Shown: in pieces, positions 53,621 to 62,972 of the stretch
How positions within the stretch are numbered: the first letter of the stretch is position 1
How the letters are laid out: each line of letters begins with the position of its first letter
DNA from: Candidatus Rifleibacteriota bacterium
GTDB lineage: Bacteria; Muiribacteriota; Ozemobacteria; Ozemobacterales; Ozemobacteraceae
NCBI GenBank assembly: GCA_015232575.1
Contig: JADFZL010000003.1
Location: forward strand, 318,001-382,000
Direction of reading: 5' to 3'
DNA: 64,000 bases
Position numbers and translations under genes: made by a program
Notes under the pieces: generated by a model
What the model was told of the DNA's origin: nothing
The model's database searches: none
Seen by the model: the letters and a program-made list of their open reading frames with translations, nothing else

Positions 53621-53778
53621 GTATGTAAAACCTTTAATAAAGGGACGAATTTGCGTATTAACTTTTGGGTGGGCTGTCATCTCGAACGAATGTAAGAGAT
53701 CGCCATAAATGCGAGAATTCTCCCTTCGGCCGAAATGACTTAATATAAATGACCCCCTTAATAAAGATTTTCTGTACT
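53619..53778 (-). repeat. MITE/REP-like element, copy 3 (about 160 bp, reverse orientation)
   Basis: Outer ends AAGTATGTAAAACCTTTAAT and CTTAATAAAGATTTTCTGTA form imperfect inverted repeats with GTA..GTAC tips. Internal CTTTTGGGTGGGCTGTCAT, CTCGAACGAATGT and TCTCCCTTCGGCCGAAATGA are the reverse complement of copies 1 and 2. The left tip coincides with the nrdJ stop codon and the right tip ends 17 bases before the next start. Confidence 0.75.
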
Positions 53779-53794
53779 ATGGGTAAAGGTTTAA

Positions 53795-54631
53795 ATGATT
53801 TCAAAAGAACTTTTTCAAAAACTTGAAAATATTCGAACTTCGATCAATCTTGAGGAAGAAATCGATCACGATCCGATTTTTTTTCCAAGGCTTTTCATGC
53901 AAAAAAAAGCTTCAAAAGAAGAAATTGAAGCAATTGCACTTTTCTCGGCATCTCTTTCTTATGGAAAAGTCGATCTTTTTATGCGCGTTATTCAGAATAT
54001 TCTTGAACAGTGCGATTATAAATTCCTGAAATTGATTACCCGTGAGATTGAAATCAATAAGTGGCCTGCATATCGGCTCAGCACTTCAGATGAAATAAGA
54101 ACATTCGCATATTCAATTGGAAATATTATTAAAAATGATATAGGAATCAATAAATCCTTTATTAAAGGTTTTTCCAGAAACAAATCTGTTCAGGAAGGGT
54201 TTATTTCTCTGAGAAATGCTCTTATTTCAGGAATTTCTGAAAACAAAATTACCCGCGGATTATCTCATTTGATGCCAGATCCTGAGAAGGGTGGGGCCCA
54301 GAAACGATGGTCAATGTTTCTCAGATGGCTGGCAAGACCAAACGACGGTCTTGACCTGGGGCTCTGGAATGTTCCTGAACCAGCTTACCTGGTAATTCCA
54401 GTAGATAGACATATTGGAAAAATCTGCAGATCACTCGGACTGACAAAAAGAACTTCCGATGACTGGAAAACTGCTTTGGAAATAACTGAATCACTAAAAA
54501 GCATTTCTCCTGATGACCCATTAAAATATGACTTTTCTCTTTGCCATCTAGGTATTTCAAAAAAATGCGACCACGGAAAATCGTCTGATAAATGTATTTC
54601 CTGTGAGCTGAAAAACTTTTGCATCCTTTAA
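53795..54631 (+). CDS. TIGR02757 family protein (DUF2400)
   Basis: 278-residue cytoplasmic protein with the family core: RGLSHLMPDPEKGGAQKRWS, MFLRWLARPNDGLDLGLW, and LVIPVDRHIGKICRSLGLT. A C-terminal cysteine cluster (CHLGISKKCDHG ... CISCELKNFC) may bind a metal or iron-sulphur cluster; a helix-hairpin-helix base-excision-glycosylase-like fold has been suggested for this family. The function is unestablished. The ATG has AAAGG seven bases upstream. The end is 10 bases from the convergent YfiR-like gene. Confidence 0.85.
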   Translation: MISKELFQKLENIRTSINLEEEIDHDPIFFPRLFMQKKASKEEIEAIALFSASLSYGKVDLFMRVIQNILEQCDYKFLKLITREIEINKWPAYRLSTSDEIRTFAYSIGNIIKNDIGINKSFIKGFSRNKSVQEGFISLRNALISGISENKITRGLSHLMPDPEKGGAQKRWSMFLRWLARPNDGLDLGLWNVPEPAYLVIPVDRHIGKICRSLGLTKRTSDDWKTALEITESLKSISPDDPLKYDFSLCHLGISKKCDHGKSSDKCISCELKNFCIL

Positions 54632-54641
54632 CGTTGAAATA

Positions 54642-55244
54642 TCATTCTTCATCATCAATGATATTGCTTGCAAGACGTAGAAGTTGAGAGGTTATTATCA
54701 AGTGGTGTTTTATGGCAGAACGCTGGTTGATACTGAATCGAACGCGATCTCTCATAACCTGAAAAGTGATGTGGGCTCCTCTATCTGCAAAGGATTCTAT
54801 ATCACTTACTGCCAGAATTGGTTTTTCATCTATTAGAGCCAGTAAATGCATAAACTGCGATTCGTCTGTCCTGGCAATAAAAAGGATGTGACAGGCTGGT
54901 AACGAGCTTCCTTCTTCAATAAATCGAATTTCAATTTTATGTCCCTTGATTTTTCCTTTGCGGGCAAGGTTTTTCAGGTAGGAACCAAATGGATCTTTTC
55001 CGGCGATTGCAATTATGAATGGATCTTCAGAGGAAGAAAAAATAGAATCTGGCCAGTCAACAAATTCAGGAAACTTGATCAGCATTTCAGCTTTAACCTG
55101 GTATTCCGGGTATTTTTCAATACATTCTGCCCGAAAGGGAGCTTCAAGAAATAATAACAAAGAGATGATGCACGCAAAATAATATCCCTTGCTCAAGAAA
55201 GTATGTTTCAGGCTAACTGTAAATTTTATAATATAATTAGGCAT
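54642..55244 (-). CDS. YfiR/DUF4154 family periplasmic protein
   Basis: 200-residue exported protein with an N-terminal hydrophobic signal (about 17-33). EYQVKAEMLIKFPEFVDWP is the typical start of the mature DUF4154 domain. In Pseudomonas, YfiR is a periplasmic redox-responsive repressor of the diguanylate cyclase YfiN; here the gene is tied to a histidine kinase. Its ATG (55244) lies inside the last codons of the kinase gene (8-base overlap), so the two are co-translated. An upstream open frame to 55355 overlaps the kinase further and lacks a ribosome site. Cysteines at about 38 and 121 may form a disulphide. Confidence 0.78.
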   Translation of the reverse strand: MPNYIIKFTVSLKHTFLSKGYYFACIISLLLFLEAPFRAECIEKYPEYQVKAEMLIKFPEFVDWPDSIFSSSEDPFIIAIAGKDPFGSYLKNLARKGKIKGHKIEIRFIEEGSSLPACHILFIARTDESQFMHLLALIDEKPILAVSDIESFADRGAHITFQVMRDRVRFSINQRSAIKHHLIITSQLLRLASNIIDDEE

Positions 55245-57462
55245 TTGTAATTTGCTTATCCAGAGCGTAACGAATCTTTGCTGACAATTCGGCCTGAAGA
55301 AAAGGTTTTTGAAGAAAAGCAAGTGCTCCCTGGTCAAGTAGCTTTTGGGTTTCACCTTCTACGCTGTACCCTGAGATAAGAATGACTTTTACGCCCGGTT
55401 TCAGAAGTTTCAAGGCATTGTATGTTTCCCGACCGGACATTTTTGGCATCACCATGTCAAGAATTACGAGATCAAATTTATCTGGTGCCAGGCGGAAAAC
55501 CTCTAGAGCATCGGCTCCATCGGCACATGTCACTACCTGATATCCTAAAGATTGAAGAATTTTGCGGGTAGCTTCACGAATACTTTCTTCATCATCAACA
55601 AGAAGAATACATTCAGAGCCTCTGTTGGTTATTGTTACTTTTTCAGAGCTATTATCAAGGCTTGCAACAAGGCATACTGGAATTAAGATGCGAAATGTTG
55701 TTCCAATACCTATTTTACTGAAGACGCTGATTGTTCCATTGTGATTCTTGATAGCTCCATAAACAGCAGCCAAACCCAGCCCTGTTCCCTTACCCGATTC
55801 CTTGGTGGTAAAAAAAGGTTCGAAAATGTGAGATTGAACCTCTTTACTCATGCCGGTTCCGGTGTCTGAAATTGATAATTGAAGATAAGAACCAGGTGAA
55901 AGCTCAAGTCGTTGTGATTCTGTGCGAATAGTAAGCATGGATGTGGTAAATATCATTTCTCCGCCTTCAGGCATCGCATCACGCGCATTAATAGAAAGAT
56001 TCAGCAGCGCATTTTGGAGTTGGGTTGGATCGCCAATGACAACCGGATGTTCGCATTCCAGATGCTTGGTAATTTGAATTCTTCGATCGATACTATGCTG
56101 AAGGAGAGTTATTGTTTCCTCAATAAGCTTATGCACATTAACTGGCCTGGCAATTATCTTCCCTTTCCTGGCAAAAGCAAGAAGTTGCTTTGTCAGCTCC
56201 GACGACCTGAGACCAATCTGAACAATATTTTGCGCAAGAATCAGAATTTCAGGATCAGTTACCTGACTGATTATCAATTCTGCACTTCCAAGAATTCCTG
56301 TTAATTGATTATTGAAATCGTGTGCAACCCCGCCTGCCAACTGGCCAATAGCTTCCATTTTTTCGCTTTGCCTGAGACGTTCTTCAAGAACTATTCTATC
56401 CGTTATTTCAATAAGAACCCCAAGAATACCAATCAATTGTCCGTTTTCATCCCTAAGAGGTGCTTTGTTTATATCAAACCAGGCCTGAGTGCCATCAAGG
56501 TGACGCAACATTTCAACCGAATGAATTTCGGGCACATCTGAGATCATAATTTGTTGGTCGCGTTTACGCACTGAATCAGCTTCCGTTTTCAGCCATGGAA
56601 GATCGTAATCTGTTTTTCCTACAATATTTCTTGGTGTTTCTATTCCAGCAGTTTTAGAAAAAACACGATTGACCCAGACATAATTTAAGTTCTGATCCTT
56701 GAGATAAACACAGGCTGGAATATTGTCAGTGACAAGTTGCAACAAACGCTTGGCTCTTTCAATTTCCCGCATACGATGTTCAAGAGAGTCAGCCATAAGA
56801 TTTACATTCCGGCACAATTCAACTATTTCTCCGCCAGCGTCTGTTACATTGACACGAACCGCAAGATCACCTCCTGTTATCTGCTGAACTTTATCAACAA
56901 GATGAAGAATTGGAGTAGAAATCCAGCGTTGAAGAGTCAGTGCCATAAAATAAGCCAGAATCAGAGCAAAGATCATAAAGACGCCAAGGATTCTTATTCG
57001 TGTGTCGAGCATTTTCTTGAAAGCTAAAGTCGAAGCAACAAGACGTAATGTCCCATAAGGTTTTCCACGAAAAACCATCGGTTGAAAGACTTCCAGGTGA
57101 TCATTGGAATATTTTGTCAGAGTGTTTACAACTTCATCCAATTTTATTGCCTGGGAAGAATTCTTTTCACCCGATCTTGCGCAGTAAGCGAAAAGAAATC
57201 CTTCAAGGTCGTATATTTGAACCTCTAGAATGTCTGGAAGCTCAAAAAGCTTTGAAAGGTTTTGTTCCGCCTCTTTCTTGTAGTTGAAGGCAAGATCGCT
57301 AACATTGTATTCAGCGGCCATTTTAGCCAACATTATTGTTTGATTTTCCAAACTGAGAAGGGAATAACGACTGTCTATCATCGTAACCGTTGCAAAATAA
57401 ATAAAGAGAGCAACGAAAGCCACAATGACAATCACAAACGTCAATTTTGAACTGATTGACAT
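55237..57462 (-). CDS. Membrane hybrid histidine kinase (HAMP-PAS-HisKA-HATPase-REC)
   Basis: 741-residue sensor kinase. It has a transmembrane segment at 7-28, a periplasmic sensor domain (about 30-155), a second transmembrane segment (158-178), HAMP (about 178-230), PAS (about 240-360), a HisKA domain with His381 in GGVAHDFNN, an ATPase domain with Asn492, DTGTGM and GTGLGL, and a C-terminal receiver domain (617-738) with Asp669 in VILDMVMP. No output DNA-binding domain is fused. The periplasmic YfiR-like partner encoded immediately downstream may sense or modulate the input. The promoter is not clear. Confidence 0.92.
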   Translation of the reverse strand: MSISSKLTFVIVIVAFVALFIYFATVTMIDSRYSLLSLENQTIMLAKMAAEYNVSDLAFNYKKEAEQNLSKLFELPDILEVQIYDLEGFLFAYCARSGEKNSSQAIKLDEVVNTLTKYSNDHLEVFQPMVFRGKPYGTLRLVASTLAFKKMLDTRIRILGVFMIFALILAYFMALTLQRWISTPILHLVDKVQQITGGDLAVRVNVTDAGGEIVELCRNVNLMADSLEHRMREIERAKRLLQLVTDNIPACVYLKDQNLNYVWVNRVFSKTAGIETPRNIVGKTDYDLPWLKTEADSVRKRDQQIMISDVPEIHSVEMLRHLDGTQAWFDINKAPLRDENGQLIGILGVLIEITDRIVLEERLRQSEKMEAIGQLAGGVAHDFNNQLTGILGSAELIISQVTDPEILILAQNIVQIGLRSSELTKQLLAFARKGKIIARPVNVHKLIEETITLLQHSIDRRIQITKHLECEHPVVIGDPTQLQNALLNLSINARDAMPEGGEMIFTTSMLTIRTESQRLELSPGSYLQLSISDTGTGMSKEVQSHIFEPFFTTKESGKGTGLGLAAVYGAIKNHNGTISVFSKIGIGTTFRILIPVCLVASLDNSSEKVTITNRGSECILLVDDEESIREATRKILQSLGYQVVTCADGADALEVFRLAPDKFDLVILDMVMPKMSGRETYNALKLLKPGVKVILISGYSVEGETQKLLDQGALAFLQKPFLQAELSAKIRYALDKQITNA

Positions 57463-57890
57463 GCAGAGTATTCTCTCACAAAAAAAAGCTTTTTCTTACA
57501 ACTTGTTCTCAAAAATTCTCAAAATAATGAAAAACTATTACAAAAGCTGTATTAATAATTTAAGCTGATTTATATTTATATCATGAATCAAACGAATAAC
57601 CAATTACATTTTTTCGTGAAATATTTCACAAAAAAAGAAAACAAAGATTTTCGTATGACAGATCTCCTGTATTTACACTAATTTAACACTTGATTTTACT
57701 GTCAATAATTATTATACGTCAACAATTATTTTATTGACATTATTAAAAATAGAAATTACACTTCCATACGTTGATAAACCAGACAACAATAATTGAATAG
57801 TCATTATACAAAATCAATCGATAATCCATATTTAAATCGGAATGTACATCCAGGTTTTACTAATTTATAAAGTAGAAGAAGATACTGAAA
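57463..57890. other. AT-rich divergent promoter region
   Basis: 428 bases without a gene between the kinase and the hyf-like operon, very AT-rich. Contains the direct repeats and promoter listed separately at 57701-57762. No other feature seen. Confidence 0.6.
57701..57762 (+). promoter_or_regulatory. Promoter with two tandem 17-base repeats, for the hyf-like operon
   Basis: Two abutting direct repeats, GTCAATAATTATTATAC (57701) and GTCAACAATTATTTTAT (57718), end exactly at TTGACA (57734-57739). After 17 bases follows TACACT (57757-57762). Repeats one helical turn-and-a-half apart next to a -35 suggest an activator or repressor site. Leader about 120 bases. Confidence 0.6.
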
Positions 57891-59885
57891 ATGGTTCTAT
57901 TGACTTTACTAGCTCCATGTATTGCAGTTTTTGCGGCTTTGATAGCGCTTGTCACTTCTTCCTTTCCAAGGCTTTGCTCAGCTTTGTCTGCCCTGGCAGC
58001 AATTCTTATTTCCGCAGTTGGAATCATACCAGTTCTCAGCGTATTAGCAGGAAATTCCGACGTAATATTTGCTGCACCATGGGAAATTCCCTACGGTTCT
58101 CTTGCAATTCGTCTTGATGCACTTTCTGCATTTTTTCTGTTACCAGTTTTCTGCTTAGGTTCTTTAACCGCCCTTTACGGTTCAAAATACCTTCTCCATT
58201 CGCAGGAAAAGATAAACGTAGGTTTTGCCTGGTTCTGTTTTCACATTCTTTTTGCAAGCATGATTATAGTAATTCTTGCCGGAAACGGGTTGCTTTTCCT
58301 TCTGGCATGGGAATTGACAGTGGTTTCATCATTTTTTCTCGTCGTCCTTGAAAGTTCAGAAGAGAAAAACCGGCAAGCTGGCTGGATTTATCTTACTGCC
58401 TCTCATTTCGGAACTTCTTTTCTTATAGTTTTATTCCTTATTGCAGCTAGAGAATCAGGTTCGATGGATTTTTCGGCGTTTTCGAAACTTGCTCAATCCG
58501 CCCCTGAACTAAAGGGATTTCTTTTTCTTCTTGCAGTGCTTGGATTTGGAACAAAAGCAGGTTTTATTCCCTTCCACGTATGGCTTCCTGAAGCTCATCC
58601 AGCAGCACCAAGCCACGTGTCTGCACTCATGTCGGGCGTTATGATCAAAACCGGAATTTATGGCCTGGTCAGAATACTGTTTTACCTGGGCACACCATCG
58701 CTCTGGTGGGGCTGGCTTTTACTGACCATTGGCATTGTATCTGGAATTGCCGGTGTTCTTTTTGCTATTTCTCAACACGATATCAAAAGGCTTCTCGCTT
58801 ATTCCAGTGTCGAGAACATTGGAATAATGGCGATTGGCTTTGGACTTGGCTTGATTGGACTAAATCAGGGAAACACAGCTGTTGCAATACTGAGCTTTTC
58901 AGGTGGAGTGTTGCATGTATTAAATCATGCAGTATTCAAGGGATTGCTTTTTCTTGGTGCTGGTGCAGTTATTCAACAGACTGGTACCCGCGAAATTGAT
59001 CGTATGGGCGGTCTATTAAAACGTATGCCATGGACAGGCACTTCGTTTCTCATCGGTTGCCTTTCTATAAGCGGACTTCCCCCTTTTAACGGCTTTGTGA
59101 GTGAATTTTTAATCTATTTTGCTGCACTTCTGGCAATTTTAAGCGGCTCTGCATATCTTGCAGGACCAGGCTTTCTTGTTATAGTAGCGCTTTCACTTAT
59201 AGGTGGCCTTGCTGCAGCATGCTTTACAAAAGCATTCAGCATAATCTTTCTTGGCAGTCCCCGCAGCACACAAACGTCTGAACCACATGATGCTGTATGG
59301 GAAATGAAAATCCCAATGGTAATACTTGCTTCCCTCTGCGCCCTGATAGCCGTTTTTTCGCCAGTTTTTCTGAAAATTCTTCACCGTATTTTTCTGTTAT
59401 ATCCGGAATTAGCACTAAAAGCCAGCGTTGAAGCTGATCTGAATCAGGCAACGCTCCCGCTTAAAGTTATAATAGGCTGTTCATTTCTTCTGACTGCATT
59501 AATCGCGCTGATATACACTTACAGAAATAAAATCCTTTCCGGACGCAAAGTTGACAAATCAGTAACATGGGACTGTGGCTATTCTCTACCATCTGTTTCC
59601 ATGCAATATACTGGCTCATCATTCGCTCAGCCTCTGACAGAACTTTTTTATCCGATATTGAGATCTGAAAATCATTTGACCCATATCAAAGATTACTTCC
59701 CCAGAAAGGCATCTTTTTTAAGTCGCACATCTGATGTTTTTCTGAAGTCATTTTTTACTCCGCTATTCAACATTGTATCTTATTTACTGCATAAACTGAC
59801 AACGTTTCAAAGCGGAATTGTACAGAATTACATAGGCTATATTTCTGTAACACTGGCAGTTTTACTTGTCTTGGGACTCTTGTAG
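57891..59885 (+). CDS. hyfB: HyfB-like proton-translocating membrane subunit (NuoL family)
   Basis: 664-residue inner-membrane antiporter-like subunit with about 16 hydrophobic segments. The key ion-pathway residues are visible: Glu in AWELTVVSSFFLVVLE (TM5), Lys in GTKAGFIPFHVWLPEAHPAAP (TM7), and lysines/histidines further on (QHDIKRLLAYSS). The order of this operon (B, C, E, F, G) is that of hydrogenase-4-type complexes. It couples electron transfer in the peripheral arm to proton or sodium pumping. The large subunit downstream lacks the [NiFe] cysteines, so the driving reaction is not H2 chemistry. The ATG has AGAAGA upstream, a modest ribosome site. Confidence 0.92.
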   Translation: MVLLTLLAPCIAVFAALIALVTSSFPRLCSALSALAAILISAVGIIPVLSVLAGNSDVIFAAPWEIPYGSLAIRLDALSAFFLLPVFCLGSLTALYGSKYLLHSQEKINVGFAWFCFHILFASMIIVILAGNGLLFLLAWELTVVSSFFLVVLESSEEKNRQAGWIYLTASHFGTSFLIVLFLIAARESGSMDFSAFSKLAQSAPELKGFLFLLAVLGFGTKAGFIPFHVWLPEAHPAAPSHVSALMSGVMIKTGIYGLVRILFYLGTPSLWWGWLLLTIGIVSGIAGVLFAISQHDIKRLLAYSSVENIGIMAIGFGLGLIGLNQGNTAVAILSFSGGVLHVLNHAVFKGLLFLGAGAVIQQTGTREIDRMGGLLKRMPWTGTSFLIGCLSISGLPPFNGFVSEFLIYFAALLAILSGSAYLAGPGFLVIVALSLIGGLAAACFTKAFSIIFLGSPRSTQTSEPHDAVWEMKIPMVILASLCALIAVFSPVFLKILHRIFLLYPELALKASVEADLNQATLPLKVIIGCSFLLTALIALIYTYRNKILSGRKVDKSVTWDCGYSLPSVSMQYTGSSFAQPLTELFYPILRSENHLTHIKDYFPRKASFLSRTSDVFLKSFFTPLFNIVSYLLHKLTTFQSGIVQNYIGYISVTLAVLLVLGLL

Positions 59886-59887
59886 AT

Positions 59888-60787
59888 ATGGCAACGATTC
59901 TTCACCCACTTTTTGCTTTGCTTCTTGCACCAATGATTCTTGGTATAATCACAAAAGTCAAGGCTATATTTGCCGGACGACAGGGACCTCCAATTGTTCA
60001 GCCATATTACGATATTATAAAGTTTATTCAAAAGGGTTCAGTGTTCAGCAATACAACAACCTGGCTCTTCGGATTGGGGCCTTCGCTGGGTCTTGCTGTA
60101 ATGCCGATATGCTTAATGTTTCTACCTCTTGGAAACCTTGATCCTGCCATTTCTTTTCAGGGTGATTTTGTTTTTGTAATATATCTGCTGGCTCTGGCAC
60201 GCTTTTTCACTGTTCTCGCAGCTATGGATACCGGAAGCGCATTTGAGGGAATGGGGTCGAGTCGGGAGATGGGATTTTCTGCTCTTGCAGAACCAGCGCT
60301 TCTGTTCGCTCTAGCGACTCTGGCACGAAAAACCGGGAGCCTTTCGATGAGTGGTCTGATTTCTGGAATATCTCCAGACCTATGGCAAAATAATTCGGCC
60401 ACGCTCGTGCTTGTTCTCATTGGTTTATTCCTTGTTTTTCTTGCAGAAAACTCGCGAATTCCGGTTGACGACCCGACTACACATCTTGAACTCACAATGA
60501 TTCATGAGGTAATGGTTCTCGACCACAGCGGTGTCGATTTTGGAATCATTGAATATGCAGCATCACTCAAGATGTGGATTCTTGGAATAATAATTGCTGC
60601 AATAGCCGTTCCGATAAGAACCGGATATTTTATTATTGACACCTCAGCCATGCTTGCAGCACTTGTTCTTCTGGCAATCTTAGTTGGAATAATCGAATCA
60701 ACCATGTCGCGCTTAAGGCTTCTTCAGATACCGCATCTGCTTGTAGGCGCCTGTCTCTTATCTGTAGTGGGATTTTTGATTCACTGA
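59888..60787 (+). CDS. hyfC: HyfC-like membrane subunit (NuoH family)
   Basis: 299-residue NuoH/HyfC/EchB-type membrane subunit, about eight hydrophobic segments, that joins the peripheral arm to the membrane arm. It shows GRQGPPIVQPYYDIIKF and RIPVDDPTTHLELTMIHEVM, typical for the quinone/junction region and its acidic residues. It is two bases after hyfB. In group 4 complexes this subunit contacts the large subunit. Confidence 0.94.
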   Translation: MATILHPLFALLLAPMILGIITKVKAIFAGRQGPPIVQPYYDIIKFIQKGSVFSNTTTWLFGLGPSLGLAVMPICLMFLPLGNLDPAISFQGDFVFVIYLLALARFFTVLAAMDTGSAFEGMGSSREMGFSALAEPALLFALATLARKTGSLSMSGLISGISPDLWQNNSATLVLVLIGLFLVFLAENSRIPVDDPTTHLELTMIHEVMVLDHSGVDFGIIEYAASLKMWILGIIIAAIAVPIRTGYFIIDTSAMLAALVLLAILVGIIESTMSRLRLLQIPHLLVGACLLSVVGFLIH

Positions 60788-60818
60788 TTACTGTTCTTGA
60801 AAATTAGGAAAAAAATGA

Positions 60819-61454
60819 ATGTCTGATCTGCTTATTATTCTTGTGGTTTTAACAAATCTAAGGCTTATGGCAACTGGTCGAATCCATGTAATGATTACCT
60901 GGGTAGCAATTCAGGGGGCCGTCATGGGTGCATTTGCACTGCATTCCCGATGGTCTCATCTTTCGCTTGATGTACTTATTATAGGAATTGTTGCTCTAAT
61001 CCTGAAAGGTTATGTTTTTCCCAAGCTTCTTTATCGTGTCACAAAAGTTTTTCACTCTGGAAGGGAATCAGAACCCTACGCTGGTTACATAACATCCATG
61101 CTTATTGGAGCAGGTGCCCTGGCTGTTTCAATTTGGCTGGGAAAGCGCCTTCCAATTCCGGGAAATGATACCTCTCAGCTTTTGGTTCCGGCAACGTTGT
61201 TTTCTATTTTTTGTGGACAGTTTCTTATTGTTGAACGAAAGCTAGCCATTTCACAGGTTGTTGGTTTCCTTGTAATGGAAAATGCTGCTTTCATGATCGG
61301 TGTCGGAACGTTGTACTATGCTCCGTTTCTTGTTGAAATAGGAGTATTGCTTGATATGCTTGTTGCAGTTCTTCTTTTGAGTGTGTTGATAAACGATATA
61401 AATCGTGTCTTCCACCATATCGACACACATCTGTTGACACGTCTTCGCGGATAA
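60819..61454 (+). CDS. hyfE: HyfE-like membrane subunit (NuoK-related)
   Basis: 211-residue hydrophobic protein with about six to seven transmembrane segments, HyfE type, whose middle part corresponds to NuoK. Recognisable by position between hyfC and hyfF, size, and the FLVMENAAFMIGVGTL segment with a membrane glutamate as in the NuoK GIELMLNA region. It is part of the ion-pumping arm. ATG 60819 is preceded by AGGAAAAAAATGA; an alternative out-of-frame ATG lies four bases earlier. Confidence 0.88.
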   Translation: MSDLLIILVVLTNLRLMATGRIHVMITWVAIQGAVMGAFALHSRWSHLSLDVLIIGIVALILKGYVFPKLLYRVTKVFHSGRESEPYAGYITSMLIGAGALAVSIWLGKRLPIPGNDTSQLLVPATLFSIFCGQFLIVERKLAISQVVGFLVMENAAFMIGVGTLYYAPFLVEIGVLLDMLVAVLLLSVLINDINRVFHHIDTHLLTRLRG

Positions 61455-61460
61455 CATCGT

Positions 61461-62972
61461 ATGAATCACCAACTTCTTTTATCTGCCCTTGTCCTTGTGC
61501 CATTTGCTGCGGGCATTATTTCTCAGATATTTTCAACTCCAGGAAGAATGCTTTACACATCAACTTTTGGTGTCCTGATTACAGCAGTTATTGGATGTTT
61601 TACCCTTCACGAAACGTACTTAAACGGTTCTATTTTCGGCTTTTCAAAATGGCTCTTTATGGATGCCCTCTCAGCATATCATCTTTCGGTTTTGTTGATC
61701 ATCTACGTTTTAAGTTCGTTGTTCTCATTAAGATACTTTGACCATGAATTGAAAGAAAAGAATTTTCGTCTTGTACAAGCCAGGTTATTTGCCGGTCTAT
61801 GGTCTCCCTCTCTTGGAGCGATGATCCTTGTTCTTGTTTCAAACAACATGGGAATCATGTGGGTTGCCATGGAAACAACCACTCTTATGACAACATTCCT
61901 TATCTGTATTCATCTTACCAGAGATTCTCTCGAAGCAATGTGGAAATATCTTCTGATATGTTCAGTCGGCATTGCTTTTGCTTTCATGGGAACACTTCTT
62001 TTAAGGCTTTCTGCAAAAGATCTTGGCTTGAATCCAAACGAAGCTTTACTCTGGACGAACTTGCTTGCCAACGCAAAGTCGCTTGTTCCAGCACTTGTAA
62101 AAGCTGCGTTTATCTTCGCAATCGTTGGCTATGGAACAAAAGCCGGACTTGCACCAATGCACACATGGCTCCCTGATGCCCACAGCAAGGCACCGGCTCC
62201 CGTATCTGCCGTTTTTTCTGGTTTCATGCTGAACACTGCCCTATACTGCATTATGAGATTCATTCCAATCACTGAAACTGCAACAGGCGGCACCGGATGG
62301 TCCCTGAGATTTCTGATTGGATTCGGGCTTTTTTCTATAACTCTTTCTTCTGCTTTTATCCTTTATCAGCATGACCTTAAACGTCTTCTTGCCTACTGCA
62401 GCCTCGAACACCTTGGAATCATAGCTTTGGGAATCGGAATTGGAGATGGCGGAACATTTGCGGCCCTATTCCATACATTCAATCACTCTCTCTGCAAGTC
62501 GCTCTCATTTTTTGCGGCAGGACGTCTTGGACAAATTTATCAGACTCACGACATGGAAAAAATGACCGGTTCTATAAGAGTATCTCCAGTATGGGGAATA
62601 GGAATATTTGCCAGCATTCTTGCCCTGATCGGACTTCCTCCGTTCAGCATTTTTATGAGCGAATTTCAATTGCTTAAAGCGGCTGTAGATAAGGGACAAA
62701 TCGGCGTGGTTATTCTTTTCATCCTTGGAACAGGAATAGTATTCACTTCTGTATTGAAACACATTCTTCCTATAGCCTGGGGAGAGCCAACTGAAAAAAA
62801 ATCTCATTCGCCGGATCTTTTTTCCTCTAGCATCATTGATATCTTTCTGGTTGTTGTACCCCTTGCAACACTTGTTGTTCTGGGCATCTGGATGCCGGAA
62901 CCATTCCAGGCAATTCTTACCAGAAGCGCTGGAATAATACAGAATGTCCAGATTATCGGGAGCTTCAAATGA
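61461..62972 (+). CDS. hyfF: HyfF-like antiporter subunit (NuoN/NuoL family)
   Basis: 503-residue antiporter-like membrane subunit with about 14 hydrophobic segments. Ion-pathway residues are present: Glu in MWVAMETTTLMTTFLI, Lys in GYGTKAGLAPMHTWLPDAHSKAP, and YQHDLKRLLAYCSLEH. It is the second pumping module besides HyfB; HyfD is not present, as in many short hyf-like complexes. Its TGA overlaps the next start as ATGA. Confidence 0.93.
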   Translation: MNHQLLLSALVLVPFAAGIISQIFSTPGRMLYTSTFGVLITAVIGCFTLHETYLNGSIFGFSKWLFMDALSAYHLSVLLIIYVLSSLFSLRYFDHELKEKNFRLVQARLFAGLWSPSLGAMILVLVSNNMGIMWVAMETTTLMTTFLICIHLTRDSLEAMWKYLLICSVGIAFAFMGTLLLRLSAKDLGLNPNEALLWTNLLANAKSLVPALVKAAFIFAIVGYGTKAGLAPMHTWLPDAHSKAPAPVSAVFSGFMLNTALYCIMRFIPITETATGGTGWSLRFLIGFGLFSITLSSAFILYQHDLKRLLAYCSLEHLGIIALGIGIGDGGTFAALFHTFNHSLCKSLSFFAAGRLGQIYQTHDMEKMTGSIRVSPVWGIGIFASILALIGLPPFSIFMSEFQLLKAAVDKGQIGVVILFILGTGIVFTSVLKHILPIAWGEPTEKKSHSPDLFSSSIIDIFLVVVPLATLVVLGIWMPEPFQAILTRSAGIIQNVQIIGSFK

